A DNA stretch of 64,000 bases from Paenibacillus sp. OVF10. Its GTDB lineage: Bacteria; Bacillota; Bacilli; Paenibacillales; Paenibacillaceae. The stretch is taken from assembly GCA_022836915.1 (NCBI GenBank), contig CP094668.1:6262001-6326000 (forward strand), written 5' to 3'. The notes beneath the pieces are model-generated. The model had not been told where the DNA came from, ran no database searches, and saw only the letters and a list, made by a program, of their open reading frames with translations. Shown here one piece after another: positions 44,497 through 54,091 of this stretch. A program made the position numbers and the translations under genes. The stretch's first letter is position 1. Every line of letters starts with the position of its first letter.

Positions 44497-44736
44497 CTAT
44501 ATAACTTTCAAATTCCATCGATCAAGCAGAAACGGCTGCCCCGTACTTATATAAAAAGGCGGGGCCGTTTCAGCGAGTATATGTTCATCTGGAATATGAC
44601 GGATCACTCTGGCGATGAATTCCTCATACTCTTTGTCATAGGATTGGATTCGCCTGAACCCAATCGCTGGAGCTAGATTTACCGTCCAATGTAGCCCAAC
44701 TATGAAAACAATTCGCTGTAGAATATATAAACCCAT
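44497..44736 (-). CDS. Hypothetical protein (79 codons), doubtful
   Basis: An open frame beginning MGLYILQRIVFIVGLHW and continuing FRRIQSYDKEYEEFIARVIR, then PPFYISTGQPFLLDRW. The middle part has protein-like composition. A TAGAAT -10-like box lies just upstream and a terminator stands before that, which allows an independent transcript. I see no clear SD and do not recognise the family. It could also be the remnant of a longer gene. Confidence 0.35.
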   Translation of the reverse strand: MGLYILQRIVFIVGLHWTVNLAPAIGFRRIQSYDKEYEEFIARVIRHIPDEHILAETAPPFYISTGQPFLLDRWNLKVI

Positions 44737-44802
44737 CTCTCTATTCTAGCAAAAATTGAATAAAGGGGTAAGCTCTGCCCAAAACATACACATTCTCAGC
44801 TC

Positions 44803-44834
44803 AAAAAAATAGCCTGCACACGGTGTGCAGGCTC
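44803..44834 (-). terminator. Intrinsic terminator in the gene-free stretch 44737-45034
   Basis: Perfect arms AGCCTGCACAC / GTGTGCAGGCT, followed on the minus strand by ATTTTTTT. It is a second terminator behind the one at 44969. The rest of this stretch is A+T rich and holds no other signal I can name. Confidence 0.75.
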
Positions 44835-44968
44835 AAAGGATATATAAAAAAGGGGGTCATGTGTGTTATTATAAGCCCACTATGTTAAAGGCTTATGTAA
44901 CTAATATTACAGTAATATTACAAAAATGATAGCGCTTTATAATTGTGTTTTTTAATATATTTATAATT

Positions 44969-45017
44969 GAAAAACCCTTGCACATTACCCGACTCTGTAG
45001 TCAAGCAGTGCAAGGGC
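44969..45017 (-). terminator. Terminator of the 148-residue hypothetical gene
   Basis: Minus-strand CCCTTGCAC and GTGCAAGGG arms around a loop of about 28 bases, followed by TTTTTC. It lies about 18 bases after the stop codon. Confidence 0.7.
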
Positions 45018-45034
45018 CAAGAAGTATCTACACG

Positions 45035-45481
45035 TTAGTTCAACTCTTCCACATAGGCATGGTTGGAACGAAGCTTATGAACAATCTCGTCATAATCCTC
45101 ATCCCTTACTTTGGCAGACAGAACATAATGCAGATCATCATAATCGGCCGAAGACACATCCGCAGCATTCAGCATGTCTCCATCCTCATTCACTCTGTCA
45201 CGAGTATCCCGTTCTGCATCACGATCCACATTGGCTACCACGGGGATCACATTTTCACTGGCTGGAACGCCTGGGGCTGCACCTACACCCATTGCTCCGT
45301 TAGTGCCTACGCCACCCGCCGTATTATATGGCACCAGTGGTACCATAACACGCGTGTCTCTACCTACCGCACTATCGAGTTGACCTACTTCCAAATGCTC
45401 TGTACGGAACGTCTGAAGTGAAGTTCTTGCTCCCTCTGCCTCGTCTTCGGTTCGAAAATACGCCTGAATATGTTTTGTCAT
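45035..45481 (-). CDS. Hypothetical acidic protein with two alpha/beta halves
   Basis: A 148-residue soluble protein. Residues 1-40 (TKHIQAYFRTEDEAEGARTSLQ) and residues 112-148 (DLHYVLSAKVRDEDYDEIVHKL) look like two similar beta-alpha-beta modules, separated by a Gly/Val/Pro-rich linker (NTAGGVGTNGAMGVGAAPG) and an Asp-rich stretch. This resembles general-stress proteins of the GS17M/YflT type, but the match is by pattern only. AAAGGAGGG precedes the ATG, and a terminator follows. Function unknown. Confidence 0.72.
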   Translation of the reverse strand: MTKHIQAYFRTEDEAEGARTSLQTFRTEHLEVGQLDSAVGRDTRVMVPLVPYNTAGGVGTNGAMGVGAAPGVPASENVIPVVANVDRDAERDTRDRVNEDGDMLNAADVSSADYDDLHYVLSAKVRDEDYDEIVHKLRSNHAYVEELN

Positions 45482-45585
45482 GTCAAACCCTCCTTTTTCG
45501 GAATGAAATGCAACGTGAAGTTTCGTAACCCCACGATGTAACGTAGTTAAGATACATCAATATATGTCAGTTGCACTAGCTGAAG

Positions 45586-46091
45586 TTATATAACTTTTAG
45601 CAGTTCACGTACAAACGCTGGCTCATCTTCAGGCGTACGGGATGTAATATAGTTTCCATCCACAACCGCCTCATGATCCTTGAACTCTGCTCCTGCGTTT
45701 ACCATGTCATCCTTAAGTGGTGGATAGGATGTAATGGTGCGGCCTTTCAACAGACCGGCACTAGCCAAAATTTGCGGACCATGACAGATCGCTGCGATTG
45801 TTTTCTTCGCACTGTTGATCTCGGTGACAAACTTCAAGATGTGCGCATCACTTCGCAAATTCTCAGGGGATGATCCACCTGGAATCACGACTGCATCATA
45901 ATCTGAAGCGGATGCCTCAGCGATTGCCTTATCTGTAGTGTAGGAGGCCTTTCCTCCTTTACCTTTAAGGGTCTCACCGGCTTTTAACCCGATAATCTCC
46001 ACTTCATGTCCAGCTTTTTTACTTCGTCATACGGAACCTGCATCTCCGAATCTTCAAAGTCATTCGCCAATAAAAAAGCAACTTTACTCAT
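45586..46091 (-). CDS. DJ-1/PfpI-family protein (frameshifted)
   Basis: About 168 residues after repair, the size of PfpI/YraA-like proteins. GGSSPENLRSD and the nucleophile elbow AAICHGPQILASAG with its reactive cysteine are present. Family members act in stress protection and glycation repair or as glyoxalase-like enzymes. The T6 run at 46015-46020 lacks one base; repair changes KKLDMKWRLSG into KKAGHEVEIIGLKAGETL. The ATG at 46091 follows AAAGGAGA; in-frame codons further upstream are not family-like. Confidence 0.88.
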
Positions 46092-46268
46092 AACGTATGT
46101 TCTCCTTTCCGTGTTCGAACTTTCTTTATAAAATCGGGTCTTGCAGTACATTGGCACTTCGTTGTGCCTCGTTTTGTTATTACCCTCACCAGAGCAATTT
46201 ATAACAATTTGATGTAATTTCATTTTGTAACGAAGTCGTCAAACAAATACTTAAAAGTTCTACTCACG

Positions 46269-46306
46269 AAAAAAGTCCTGATTCGGGAAGGAATCAGGAC
46301 TTTTTC
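46269..46306 (-). terminator. Terminator upstream of the DJ-1 gene
   Basis: Perfect arms AAAGTCCTGATTC / GAATCAGGACTTT with poly-A and poly-T sides, active in either direction. It lies downstream of the 55-residue candidate gene. The stretch 46092-46600 holds this terminator and that small gene. Confidence 0.85.
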
Positions 46307-46356
46307 AGAATCTGTATAATCCAGAATATCGGATATTTATATACCTGTGTAAACAT

Positions 46357-46524
46357 TCAAGATCGCGGAAGATGACTCTGCTTCCCTTTGTCCGAATCCT
46401 GAAGTGCCCAGATCGTTGCAACATAATCAGCAGCCGAACGGGCAAGGTGCAATGATTCATACAGGTTGCCAGGGAGTAACAAAGGTTCTGAACGGGTACG
46501 TGTTTCTTTCGCAGATTGGCGCAT
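46357..46524 (-). CDS. Candidate small protein (55 residues)
   Basis: A short frame beginning MRQSAKETRTRSEPLLLPG and continuing NLYESLHLARSAADYVATIW, ending in a Lys/Ser-rich tail. Composition is protein-like in this frame, and a strong terminator lies about 50 bases downstream on the same strand. AAAGGAG is present but about 13 bases from the ATG, so the start is uncertain. No family recognised. Confidence 0.45.
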   Translation of the reverse strand: MRQSAKETRTRSEPLLLPGNLYESLHLARSAADYVATIWALQDSDKGKQSHLPRS

Positions 46525-46600
46525 AATTGGATGGATACTCCTTTGATCATGAAATAGTCATCAACGAATTATCCCTCATTATGGCCTGAACCCCATGAAA

Positions 46601-47062
46601 TTATGCACGTGGTTCCTGACGAACCGGACTTTCAAGCATCAAAGTCACGGGTCCCCAGTTGGTAAATGTTACATCCATCATCGCTCCGAAACGCCCGGTT
46701 TCAACCTGAATACCTTTATCCCGTAGTAGTTGATTAAACGTTTCATATAACCGTTCCGCCGCTTCAGGTCGGGCCGCAGCCGCAAAGCTCGGACGCTTTC
46801 CTTTGCGACAATCACCGTACAGGGTGAACTGGGAAACAGACAATACAGCACCGCCTACATCAAGCAGGCTGAGATTCATCTTCTCCTGATCATCCTCAAA
46901 TATCCGCAACCCACTAACTTTGTCAGCCAGATACTGGGCATCCTTCTCGGTGTCCTCATGGGTAATGCCTACGAGCAGCATTAATCCGGATTCGATCTTA
47001 CCTGTCAGCTCGTCTCCCACGGTCACCTGAGCCTCTTTACAGCGTTGTACAAGCACCCTCAT
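46601..47062 (-). CDS. dtd: D-aminoacyl-tRNA deacylase
   Basis: Hydrolyses D-amino acids from mischarged tRNA. The 153 residues match DTD length. SVSQFTLYGDCRKG and the C-terminal motif NWGPVTLMLES (Gly-Pro active-site pair) are present. GGAG stands 8 bases before the ATG, 12 bases after the relA stop, and relA-dtd is a standard Firmicute pair. Confidence 0.95.
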   Translation of the reverse strand: MRVLVQRCKEAQVTVGDELTGKIESGLMLLVGITHEDTEKDAQYLADKVSGLRIFEDDQEKMNLSLLDVGGAVLSVSQFTLYGDCRKGKRPSFAAAARPEAAERLYETFNQLLRDKGIQVETGRFGAMMDVTFTNWGPVTLMLESPVRQEPRA

Positions 47063-47074
47063 CTTACAGGCTCC

Positions 47075-49251
47075 TTACTGCATAATCCGATGCACCGAGT
47101 AAACATCTTTCACCCGTTTGATCCGTTCTACAACGGATTGCAGATGATCCGTATTACGAATCAGTATTGTGACGTGCACCAATGCTAATTTATTTTTGTC
47201 TGTCCGTCCTGTAACGGCAGATATATTGGTTTTACTTTCGGATACAGCCTGAAGTACCTCGTTGAGCAAGCCATTCCGATCATGACCTGTAATCTCAATA
47301 TCCACACTGTAACTCGCTTCGATATTCTCTTCCCACTCGACCTCAATCACACGTGCTGCTTCTTCTCCGTCTGCACTTGTCGGGATATTTGGACAGTCAC
47401 TACGGTGAACGGAAACGCCGCGTCCGCGTGTAACATATCCGATAATGTCATCCCCAGGTACAGGATTACAGCATCGTGCGAAACGAACAAGCAGATTATC
47501 GATGCCTTTGACACGAATACCGTTGGTTGGTCGATTTCTCCGCTCAGGTGCAGGTTTCAGCTCGCGCATCTCGGAATTTAATTCCAGCAAACTGGACTCT
47601 TCCTGCTCTTTACGCAGTTTTTCGGTTGCTTTGGTTACAATCTGTGCAGCAGTAATCCCACCGAATCCAACAGCCGCAAGCATGTCATCAATATCGTTAA
47701 ACGCATATTTTTTGGCAGCTTCCATCAACTTGTCATCCGTCATCCACGCAGAAGGATCAAGCCCCATGCGTTTCAGTTCACGCTCACAGCTCTCTCGACC
47801 TTTTTCAACGTTTTCTTCACGGCGTTCCTTCTTGAACCATTGCTTGATCTTCGCACGTGCATGAGAAGATTTCGCAATCTTCAACCAGTCCTGGCTCGGT
47901 CCGTAAGAATGTTTGGACGTCAAAATTTCGATGATATCGCCTGTCTTCAGATGGTAATCGAGCGGAACAATTCGACCGTTCACTTTGGCTCCAATGGTGC
48001 GATTACCTACCTCCGTATGGATTCGATAAGCAAAATCCAAAGGAACAGAGCCAATTGGCAATTCGATGACTTCTCCTTTTGGCGTAAATACAAATACCAG
48101 ATCGGAGAAGAAATCCATTTTGAGTGACTCGACGAATTCCGAAGCATCCTGTGCTTCGTTTTGAAGTTCAAGAATTTCACGGAAAAACGTAATCTTATCT
48201 TCAAAATGATTTCCGTTCGCAGCGCCTTCTTTGTAGGCCCAGTGGGCAGCAATACCAAATTCAGCAGTCCGGTGCATATCCCATGTCCGGATCTGTACTT
48301 CCGTTGGTTCGCCATTGGGACCAACTACCGTTGTATGGAGCGATTGATACATATTCGCCTTCGGCATCGCAATGTAGTCTTTAAAGCGTCCAGGCATCGG
48401 TTTCCATAACGTGTGTATAATTCCCAGGGTAGCATAACAATCCTTGATATTATCCACAATAATACGAATGGCAAGCAGATCATAAATTTCGTTAAACTGC
48501 TTATTTTTGGTGGTCATTTTTTGAACACGCTGTAGATATGTTTCGGGCGGCCCGAAAGGTCTGCCTGAATTCCCATCTCATCGAGTTTGTTCGTAATCCC
48601 ATCCATAACCGTATCAATATATTGCTCACGTTCCGCACGCTTTTTGTGCATCAGGTTTGCAATTCGATAGTACTGCTGCGGATTCAAATAACGGAGGGCG
48701 ATGTCCTCCATTTCCCATTTGATCGCAGAGATACCCAAACGGTTCGCAATCGGACAGAAAATTTCCAGCGTCTCATATGAGATCCGGCGCTGGCTTTCTT
48801 CCGACTGAAACTTGAGTGTCCGCATATTATGCAGACGGTCAGCCAATTTAATCACGATGACACGGATGTCCTGCGCCATGGCGATGAACATTTTGCGGTA
48901 GTTCTCGTTCTGCTGTTCTTCCTTGGAGCGAAACTGAATACGTTCCAGCTTCGTCAAGCCGTCAACAAGCATGGCACACGTATTGCCGAAATGATTGCGG
49001 ATCTCTTCAAGTGAGACCGTAGTATCCTCTACTACATCATGAAGAAGCGCTGCTATTATGGAGATGGTGTCCATCTGCATGTTCACAACAATGTCGGCAA
49101 CCGCAAGCGGATGCAGAATATACGGTTCTCCCGATTTTCGCGTCTGTCCATGGTGGGCCTGATCAGCAAATTCGTAAGCTTCTCGTATGCGCACCAGATC
49201 GGGTTCTTTGATATATGCCCCGGCCTTCTCGAGTAATTGCTCTATGCCCAT
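47075..49251 (-). CDS. relA: Bifunctional (p)ppGpp synthetase/hydrolase (frameshifted)
   Basis: About 725 residues after repair. Domains in order: HD hydrolase (residues about 25-200, with HDVVEDT), synthetase (about 235-380), TGS (VFVFTPKGEVIELPIGS), helical and zinc-finger region (RCCNPVPGDDIIGYVTRGRG) and C-terminal ACT (SKTNISAVTGRTDKNKLALVHV). It makes and degrades (p)ppGpp under starvation. The break is at the T6 run 48517-48522; one more base gives SVFKKMTTKNKQFNEIYD. Followed by dtd. The start MGIEQLLEKAGAYI is standard for the family. Confidence 0.95.
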
Positions 49252-49550
49252 TCTGATCTGTTCCGTGTCCTTTCTATACCAAATGGAACCCGTGACAGTG
49301 CTGCAACACAGGTTCCCCGTAAAAGTAATTTCCTATAATTATGACGCTTCGCCCGTTTCCCGTCAACTGCTGACGAATAAGAGCGCTTATCCAATTTTTA
49401 TATTCGTGATCTGAATTACTTCTAACCCATTTCCCTATGACTCACAGGGGACTGGATGTATTTCTTATGTATTATTGCCGTTATTTGCTGAAATAGAAGG
49501 AAAATTCATGAAAATATAAATTCCATCTCTCTGCTACGTCAAAAATGTTA

Positions 49551-49579
49551 TTGATTAATTAAGAGAAACTCTGTAATCT
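49551..49579 (+). promoter_or_regulatory. Candidate promoter of uraA
   Basis: TTGATT (49551-49556) and TAATCT (49574-49579) are 17 bases apart, about 38 bases before the uraA start. The whole gap 49252-49617 holds only A+T-rich sequence with this candidate. No PyrR attenuator is apparent. Confidence 0.45.
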
Positions 49580-49617
49580 ATTGAAAGTTTGTGTTTCGGA
49601 AAAGGAGATGAAATTCA

Positions 49618-50934
49618 TTGCAACGCGAAATTCAGGTTAATCAAAAGATGCCACTTGGCTCAGGTTCACTGCTTAGCCTTCAGCATTTGTTCGCCATGTT
49701 TGGCAGCACGGTGCTTGTACCAAACCTGTTCGGTGTTGATCCAAGTATGATCCTGCTGATGAACGGAATTGGAACATTGTTGTACATACTGATGTGTAAA
49801 GGAAAGATCCCCGCATACCTTGGGTCCAGTTTTGCCTTTATTGCTCCTGTCACTTCGGTATTGAAAACACATCCAGAGAACGGTTATTCCATGGCACTTG
49901 GTGCTTTTATTATAACTGGACTTGTTTTCTGCCTAGTGGCTTTAATTATCAAATATGCCGGGACAGGATGGATCAACGTTGTATTCCCACCAGCAGTTAT
50001 GGGTGCCATCGTTGCTCTGATCGGCCTGGAGCTTGTACCTGTTGCAGCGCAAATGGCTGGTTTGATTAATTCTGATCCTGCTGCTAACCCCAACTGGGTG
50101 CCTCAAGCCAAACCCATTATTTTATCCATGGCCACACTCGGTATCACTGTCATTGGAGCCGTAACGTTCCGTGGATTCCCCAAAATCATTCATATTCTAA
50201 TCGGTATTGTAGTGGGTTATATCCTTGGCTATTCTATGGGTCTGGTTGATAAACAGGCTATTGGAAACGCTGATTTTCTCTCACTGCCAACCGTAACCAC
50301 TCCTACATTTGACTGGTCTGTTGTCTTCACCATTTTACCTGTAGCACTCGTGGTTATTGTAGAACATATTGGACATTTGCTTGTAACGAGCAGCATTGTG
50401 GGTAAAGATCTTTCGAAAGACCCTGGCCTTCATCGTTCCCTACTTGGTAATGGGGTCTCCACCATTTTGTCCGGGTTTGTAGGATCTACTCCCAATACAA
50501 CCTATGGTGAGAACATCGGTGTTATGGCACTGACTCGCGTATACTCCACATATGTCATTGGTGGCGCAGCAGTCATTGCAATTGTACTCTCCTTCTCAGG
50601 AACATTCTCTGCGCTTGTAGCTAACATTCCTGTGCCTGTTATGGGTGGGGTATCCCTGCTTCTGTTCGGAGTTATTGCTGCATCCGGTCTGCGTATTCTG
50701 GTTGAACAGAAAGTCGATTTTGCCAAACCGACCAATCTGCTGCTTACTACACTTGTATTGGTCATCGGACTGAGTGGTACAGAAGTTACCTTCTACGGCG
50801 TTCATCTGAAAGGGATGGCATTGGCAACCATCGTCGGAATCCTGATGAGCTTGTTGTTCAAACTGTTTGAAGTCCTGGGTTGGTTAAATGACGATTCGCA
50901 AAAACAGCCTATTACTGAAAAAACGCCCGATTAA
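49618..50934 (+). CDS. uraA: NCS2-family nucleobase permease, uracil type
   Basis: A 438-residue membrane protein with about 12-14 TM segments. LQHLFAMFGSTVLVPNLFG at the N terminus, VVIVEHIGHLLV (substrate-binding Glu-His) and GNGVSTILSGFVGSTPNTTYGENIG (TM10 Glu) match UraA/PyrP uracil permeases rather than xanthine permeases. It uses a TTG start with AAGGAG 10 bases before. It is on the opposite strand between relA and apt, which are adjacent in B. subtilis. It is not linked to pyr genes here. Confidence 0.88.
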   Translation: MQREIQVNQKMPLGSGSLLSLQHLFAMFGSTVLVPNLFGVDPSMILLMNGIGTLLYILMCKGKIPAYLGSSFAFIAPVTSVLKTHPENGYSMALGAFIITGLVFCLVALIIKYAGTGWINVVFPPAVMGAIVALIGLELVPVAAQMAGLINSDPAANPNWVPQAKPIILSMATLGITVIGAVTFRGFPKIIHILIGIVVGYILGYSMGLVDKQAIGNADFLSLPTVTTPTFDWSVVFTILPVALVVIVEHIGHLLVTSSIVGKDLSKDPGLHRSLLGNGVSTILSGFVGSTPNTTYGENIGVMALTRVYSTYVIGGAAVIAIVLSFSGTFSALVANIPVPVMGGVSLLLFGVIAASGLRILVEQKVDFAKPTNLLLTTLVLVIGLSGTEVTFYGVHLKGMALATIVGILMSLLFKLFEVLGWLNDDSQKQPITEKTPD

Positions 50935-50952
50935 TTTTCATCGTATACACAT

Positions 50953-51000
50953 CAAAAAGCCTGTTCTCCCTAACCTTTAGGTTGGAAGAACAGGCTTTTT
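50953..51000. terminator. Bidirectional terminator between uraA and apt
   Basis: AAAAAGCCTGTTCT / AGAACAGGCTTTTT outer arms plus an inner CTAACC/GGTTGG stem. It is one of the strongest hairpins in the window and serves both genes. Confidence 0.88.
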
Positions 51001-51089
51001 GATAATCATTAATGCTGTATATTATTTCCCGGGAAAAGGGAAAAGCAATTCAGGTTTTAATCACAACACTCCAAGTGGAGATTTTAAAC

Positions 51090-51605
51090 TTAGTAGTTCA
51101 TCAATGTGAATACATCGATTTTCTCTGGCAATTTAGCACGACCATTCAGATCAGACAGCTCGATCAGGAAGGCTGCACCAACAACGTTCCCACCCAATTG
51201 TTCAATCAAGTTGATGGAAGTTGCAATCGTTCCACCCGTTGCGAGCAAATCATCTGCGATCAGGACATTTTGACCTTTTTCAATCGCATCTGTGTGCATT
51301 GCGAGTGTATCCTTGCCATACTCGAGATCATAACCAACTTCAATCGTCTCTCCAGGCAGTTTTCCACTTTTGCGAATCGGAGCAAAACCGACACCAAGAG
51401 CGTATGCCAGAGGGGCGCCCACAACGAATCCACGTGCTTCAGGTCCAGCAATAACGTCAATTTTAAGATCAGAAACCATCACTTTCAGTTCATTGATCGC
51501 ATTGCGGTACATTTCTCCATCCTTCAACAATGTTGTAATGTCCTTAAAGCTGATTCCCGGTTGTGGAAAGTCAGGAATGACACGAATATAATCTTTAAAA
51601 TCCAA
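51090..51605 (-). CDS. apt: Adenine phosphoribosyltransferase
   Basis: Salvages adenine to AMP with PRPP. The 171 residues are the usual length. AGPEARGFVVGAPLAYALG (adenine site) and VLIADDLLATGGTIATS (PRPP motif) are diagnostic. It uses a TTG start (MDFKDYIRVI) with AGGAGGAG upstream, 37 bases after recJ, so the two are probably co-transcribed. Confidence 0.95.
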   Translation of the reverse strand: MDFKDYIRVIPDFPQPGISFKDITTLLKDGEMYRNAINELKVMVSDLKIDVIAGPEARGFVVGAPLAYALGVGFAPIRKSGKLPGETIEVGYDLEYGKDTLAMHTDAIEKGQNVLIADDLLATGGTIATSINLIEQLGGNVVGAAFLIELSDLNGRAKLPEKIDVFTLMNY

Positions 51606-51642
51606 AATAATCTCCTCCTAAAATAAATACACAAACTTCCAT

Positions 51643-54051
51643 CTAAGATACGCCCTTCATCCGGGATATCATCCATTGTGTCAGTTGCGGTGTGGCTGCA
51701 TCCAGCATCACCTGTTCTATCTCGGCCATATTTTCGAGCGCCTGATAGTGACGTGAAGCGGTTAGTTCACGCTTAGGCGGGTTATCCACAAACGCAATTT
51801 TGCCGTTATCACGGGTAATGAAGGATAACTCTTCGAATACATCCAACATCATCGTAATCATGCGCGGCGAACAACCACACTGACGACTGAGCACAGGAGT
51901 AATCTCTTGTTCCTCCACGGGTTCAGCTTTCCATTTCAACACCTGCATATAAATACGCTTAAAGAGTTCTCTGGAAGGCATCTGAAGGCGATCTCGGCGG
52001 TTGCCTGATCCGTGCAGAAGGATGATATTCTCAGCTCCACTGAACAAAGCCAGCATGGCATTAAGTTGTTCCGGGGTTTCCGGCGTATCAAACACAAATA
52101 ACGTCCGGACTTGTTCCTGTCCATAATGCTGTGCAGCAGCATTACACGGAAATAACCCGACCTTTCTATCATATACCCAAAGGCAAGGTTCATACAATGA
52201 ATTTCCCTCGGAAACGTCTGTTTCTTTCCGAACAATAGCACCAACAGAACCAGATTTATATCGAAGATGTACCTCAAGTGAGCTCAAGAAATGTTTCATC
52301 GCATTTAATGGCTCGGCATTACCGCGCAAATCAAACACTTGGACCTGAGGAACATGAATGTCTTGAAGCATCAATTGAGGTTTTCTCACCCCATTCCATT
52401 CATTGATAGACAGTTCTCCCATCACATCAATAACGGAACCTGGGAGAAGAAACTCTGCTAACGCTCCCTTGCCAAAAGCGACGGTTTCCAGTTGCTGACC
52501 ATCCTGTTCCAGAACCAGTTTCAGATGGCGTTTCTCTCGTCCCATTGTTCTGGTTTCCTTCACAGTCACACTTCTCAATACAAACCGCGGCGAAGGATTG
52601 CTCATCCCAAAAGGCTGCAATCTGTCGATCTCCTGGATCACTTTCAGCGGAACATCACTGATTCTGCATTCATCATCCGCGAGACGTTGAGGTACAAAGT
52701 CCTCTTCAGTCAATACAGATGCAGCAAACTTATTCAAACCAGCCTCAAGGTCTTCCAGCTGATCCCGATGCAAGGTCATACCTGCTGCAGCAGGATGTCC
52801 CCCATAATGGTCCATAGTGTGTTTATTGACTGTGAGTGCCTCATAGATATCCAAGCCCTCAATGGAGCGCGCAGAGCCCTTGCAGACACCGCTCTCTGGA
52901 TCGATCCCAAGGATAAGTGTAGGTCGGTAATAACGCTCCAGCAATTTGGAAGCCACGATACCAACCACTCCGACGTTCCAGCCCTCCCCAGCCAATACGA
53001 TTACATCTGGAACGGATCCTGAACGAAGCTGTATCTTTTGTTCCAACTGTGCTGTTGCTTCTTGTAATATGCCCTCTACGACTTGCTGCCGTTCCCGATT
53101 CAATAGATCAAGCTGGCCCGCAAGCGTATGAGCTTCATCCAGATTCTCGGTGGTGAGAAGTGATACGGCTCTCCCAGCATGATCCAAACGTCCACTGGCA
53201 TTAATACGAGGTGCCATGGCAAAGGCAATATTAATTGAAGTCACCTGACTCTGATCCACACCACTGATTTCCAGCAATGCACTTACACCGGGAAGACGTG
53301 AACCACGCATCGATTCTATTCCATAACTGACGATAACCCGGTTCTCCCCTTCCAAAGGCATCAGATCGGCAACGGTACCGATGGCGGCAATCTCCATCCA
53401 TTCACCGGGCACTTCCCCGATTAATGCCTGAGCGAGCTTCAAGGCTACTCCTGCTCCTGCCAAACCTTTAAAAGGATACGGGCATCCCGGAAGTTTCGGA
53501 TTAATAAGTGTAAAGGCTTCGGGCAAAATTTCAGGCGGCTCATGGTGATCTGTCACAATGACTTCGATGCCCAGCGTTGCCGCATAGGCAATCTGTTCAA
53601 CAGCACTGATTCCGGTGTCCACGGTAATAATCAATGAAACGCCTTGTTGATGGGCCCAATCCAACGCATGGTTGTGCAATCCATACCCTTCATTCGAGCG
53701 ATGAGGGATATATATATCGTACGAAGCCCCAAGATGACGCATCAAATGGATCATGAGCGATGTGCTGGATACGCCATCAGCGTCATAATCCCCGTAGATC
53801 AAAATATGTTCTTCCCGTTCCAATGCCAGCTTGATACGTGGCACAGCTTCATTCATGCCGAGGAGCAGATAGGGATCATGCATCTGATTAAGGTCAGGAT
53901 GCAAAAAACGTTCGGCCTCCTTCTCATTGTGCACTCCTCGACTCACAAGCAAACGTCCAACAAGGGGTGAAACGGAAAGCGCCTGCGAGAGTCCCGCAGC
54001 CGCCTCCAAATCGATATTCGGTGTATTCCACCGGTATTGCGAATAAAGCAA
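51643..54051 (-). CDS. recJ: Single-stranded-DNA-specific exonuclease RecJ
   Basis: A 5'-3' exonuclease of 802 residues, the long Firmicute form. DHH phosphoesterase motifs YGDYDADGVSSTSL (motif I), VTDHHEPPE (motif III) and DHYGGHPAAAGMTL (DHHA1) are visible. An OB-fold and a C-terminal extension of about 230 residues follow, as in B. subtilis YrvE. The TTG start at 54051 has AAAGGAG 8 bases before. It lies between the CDF-like gene and apt, the conserved order. Confidence 0.94.
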   Translation of the reverse strand: MLYSQYRWNTPNIDLEAAAGLSQALSVSPLVGRLLVSRGVHNEKEAERFLHPDLNQMHDPYLLLGMNEAVPRIKLALEREEHILIYGDYDADGVSSTSLMIHLMRHLGASYDIYIPHRSNEGYGLHNHALDWAHQQGVSLIITVDTGISAVEQIAYAATLGIEVIVTDHHEPPEILPEAFTLINPKLPGCPYPFKGLAGAGVALKLAQALIGEVPGEWMEIAAIGTVADLMPLEGENRVIVSYGIESMRGSRLPGVSALLEISGVDQSQVTSINIAFAMAPRINASGRLDHAGRAVSLLTTENLDEAHTLAGQLDLLNRERQQVVEGILQEATAQLEQKIQLRSGSVPDVIVLAGEGWNVGVVGIVASKLLERYYRPTLILGIDPESGVCKGSARSIEGLDIYEALTVNKHTMDHYGGHPAAAGMTLHRDQLEDLEAGLNKFAASVLTEEDFVPQRLADDECRISDVPLKVIQEIDRLQPFGMSNPSPRFVLRSVTVKETRTMGREKRHLKLVLEQDGQQLETVAFGKGALAEFLLPGSVIDVMGELSINEWNGVRKPQLMLQDIHVPQVQVFDLRGNAEPLNAMKHFLSSLEVHLRYKSGSVGAIVRKETDVSEGNSLYEPCLWVYDRKVGLFPCNAAAQHYGQEQVRTLFVFDTPETPEQLNAMLALFSGAENIILLHGSGNRRDRLQMPSRELFKRIYMQVLKWKAEPVEEQEITPVLSRQCGCSPRMITMMLDVFEELSFITRDNGKIAFVDNPPKRELTASRHYQALENMAEIEQVMLDAATPQLTQWMISRMKGVS

Positions 54052-54091
54052 TGATAACGCTCCTTTCCTGATCTACTGGACCCGCGCTTCA

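Noticed and set aside
47075..49251. Programmed frameshift in relA or other broken genes
   Set aside because: No slippery heptamer with downstream pseudoknot is needed; the same one-base-loss pattern in many unrelated genes points to a common technical cause.
51012..51626. 204-codon plus-strand frame opposite apt
   Set aside because: Covers apt entirely; begins inside the flank of the uraA/apt terminator and has no motif.
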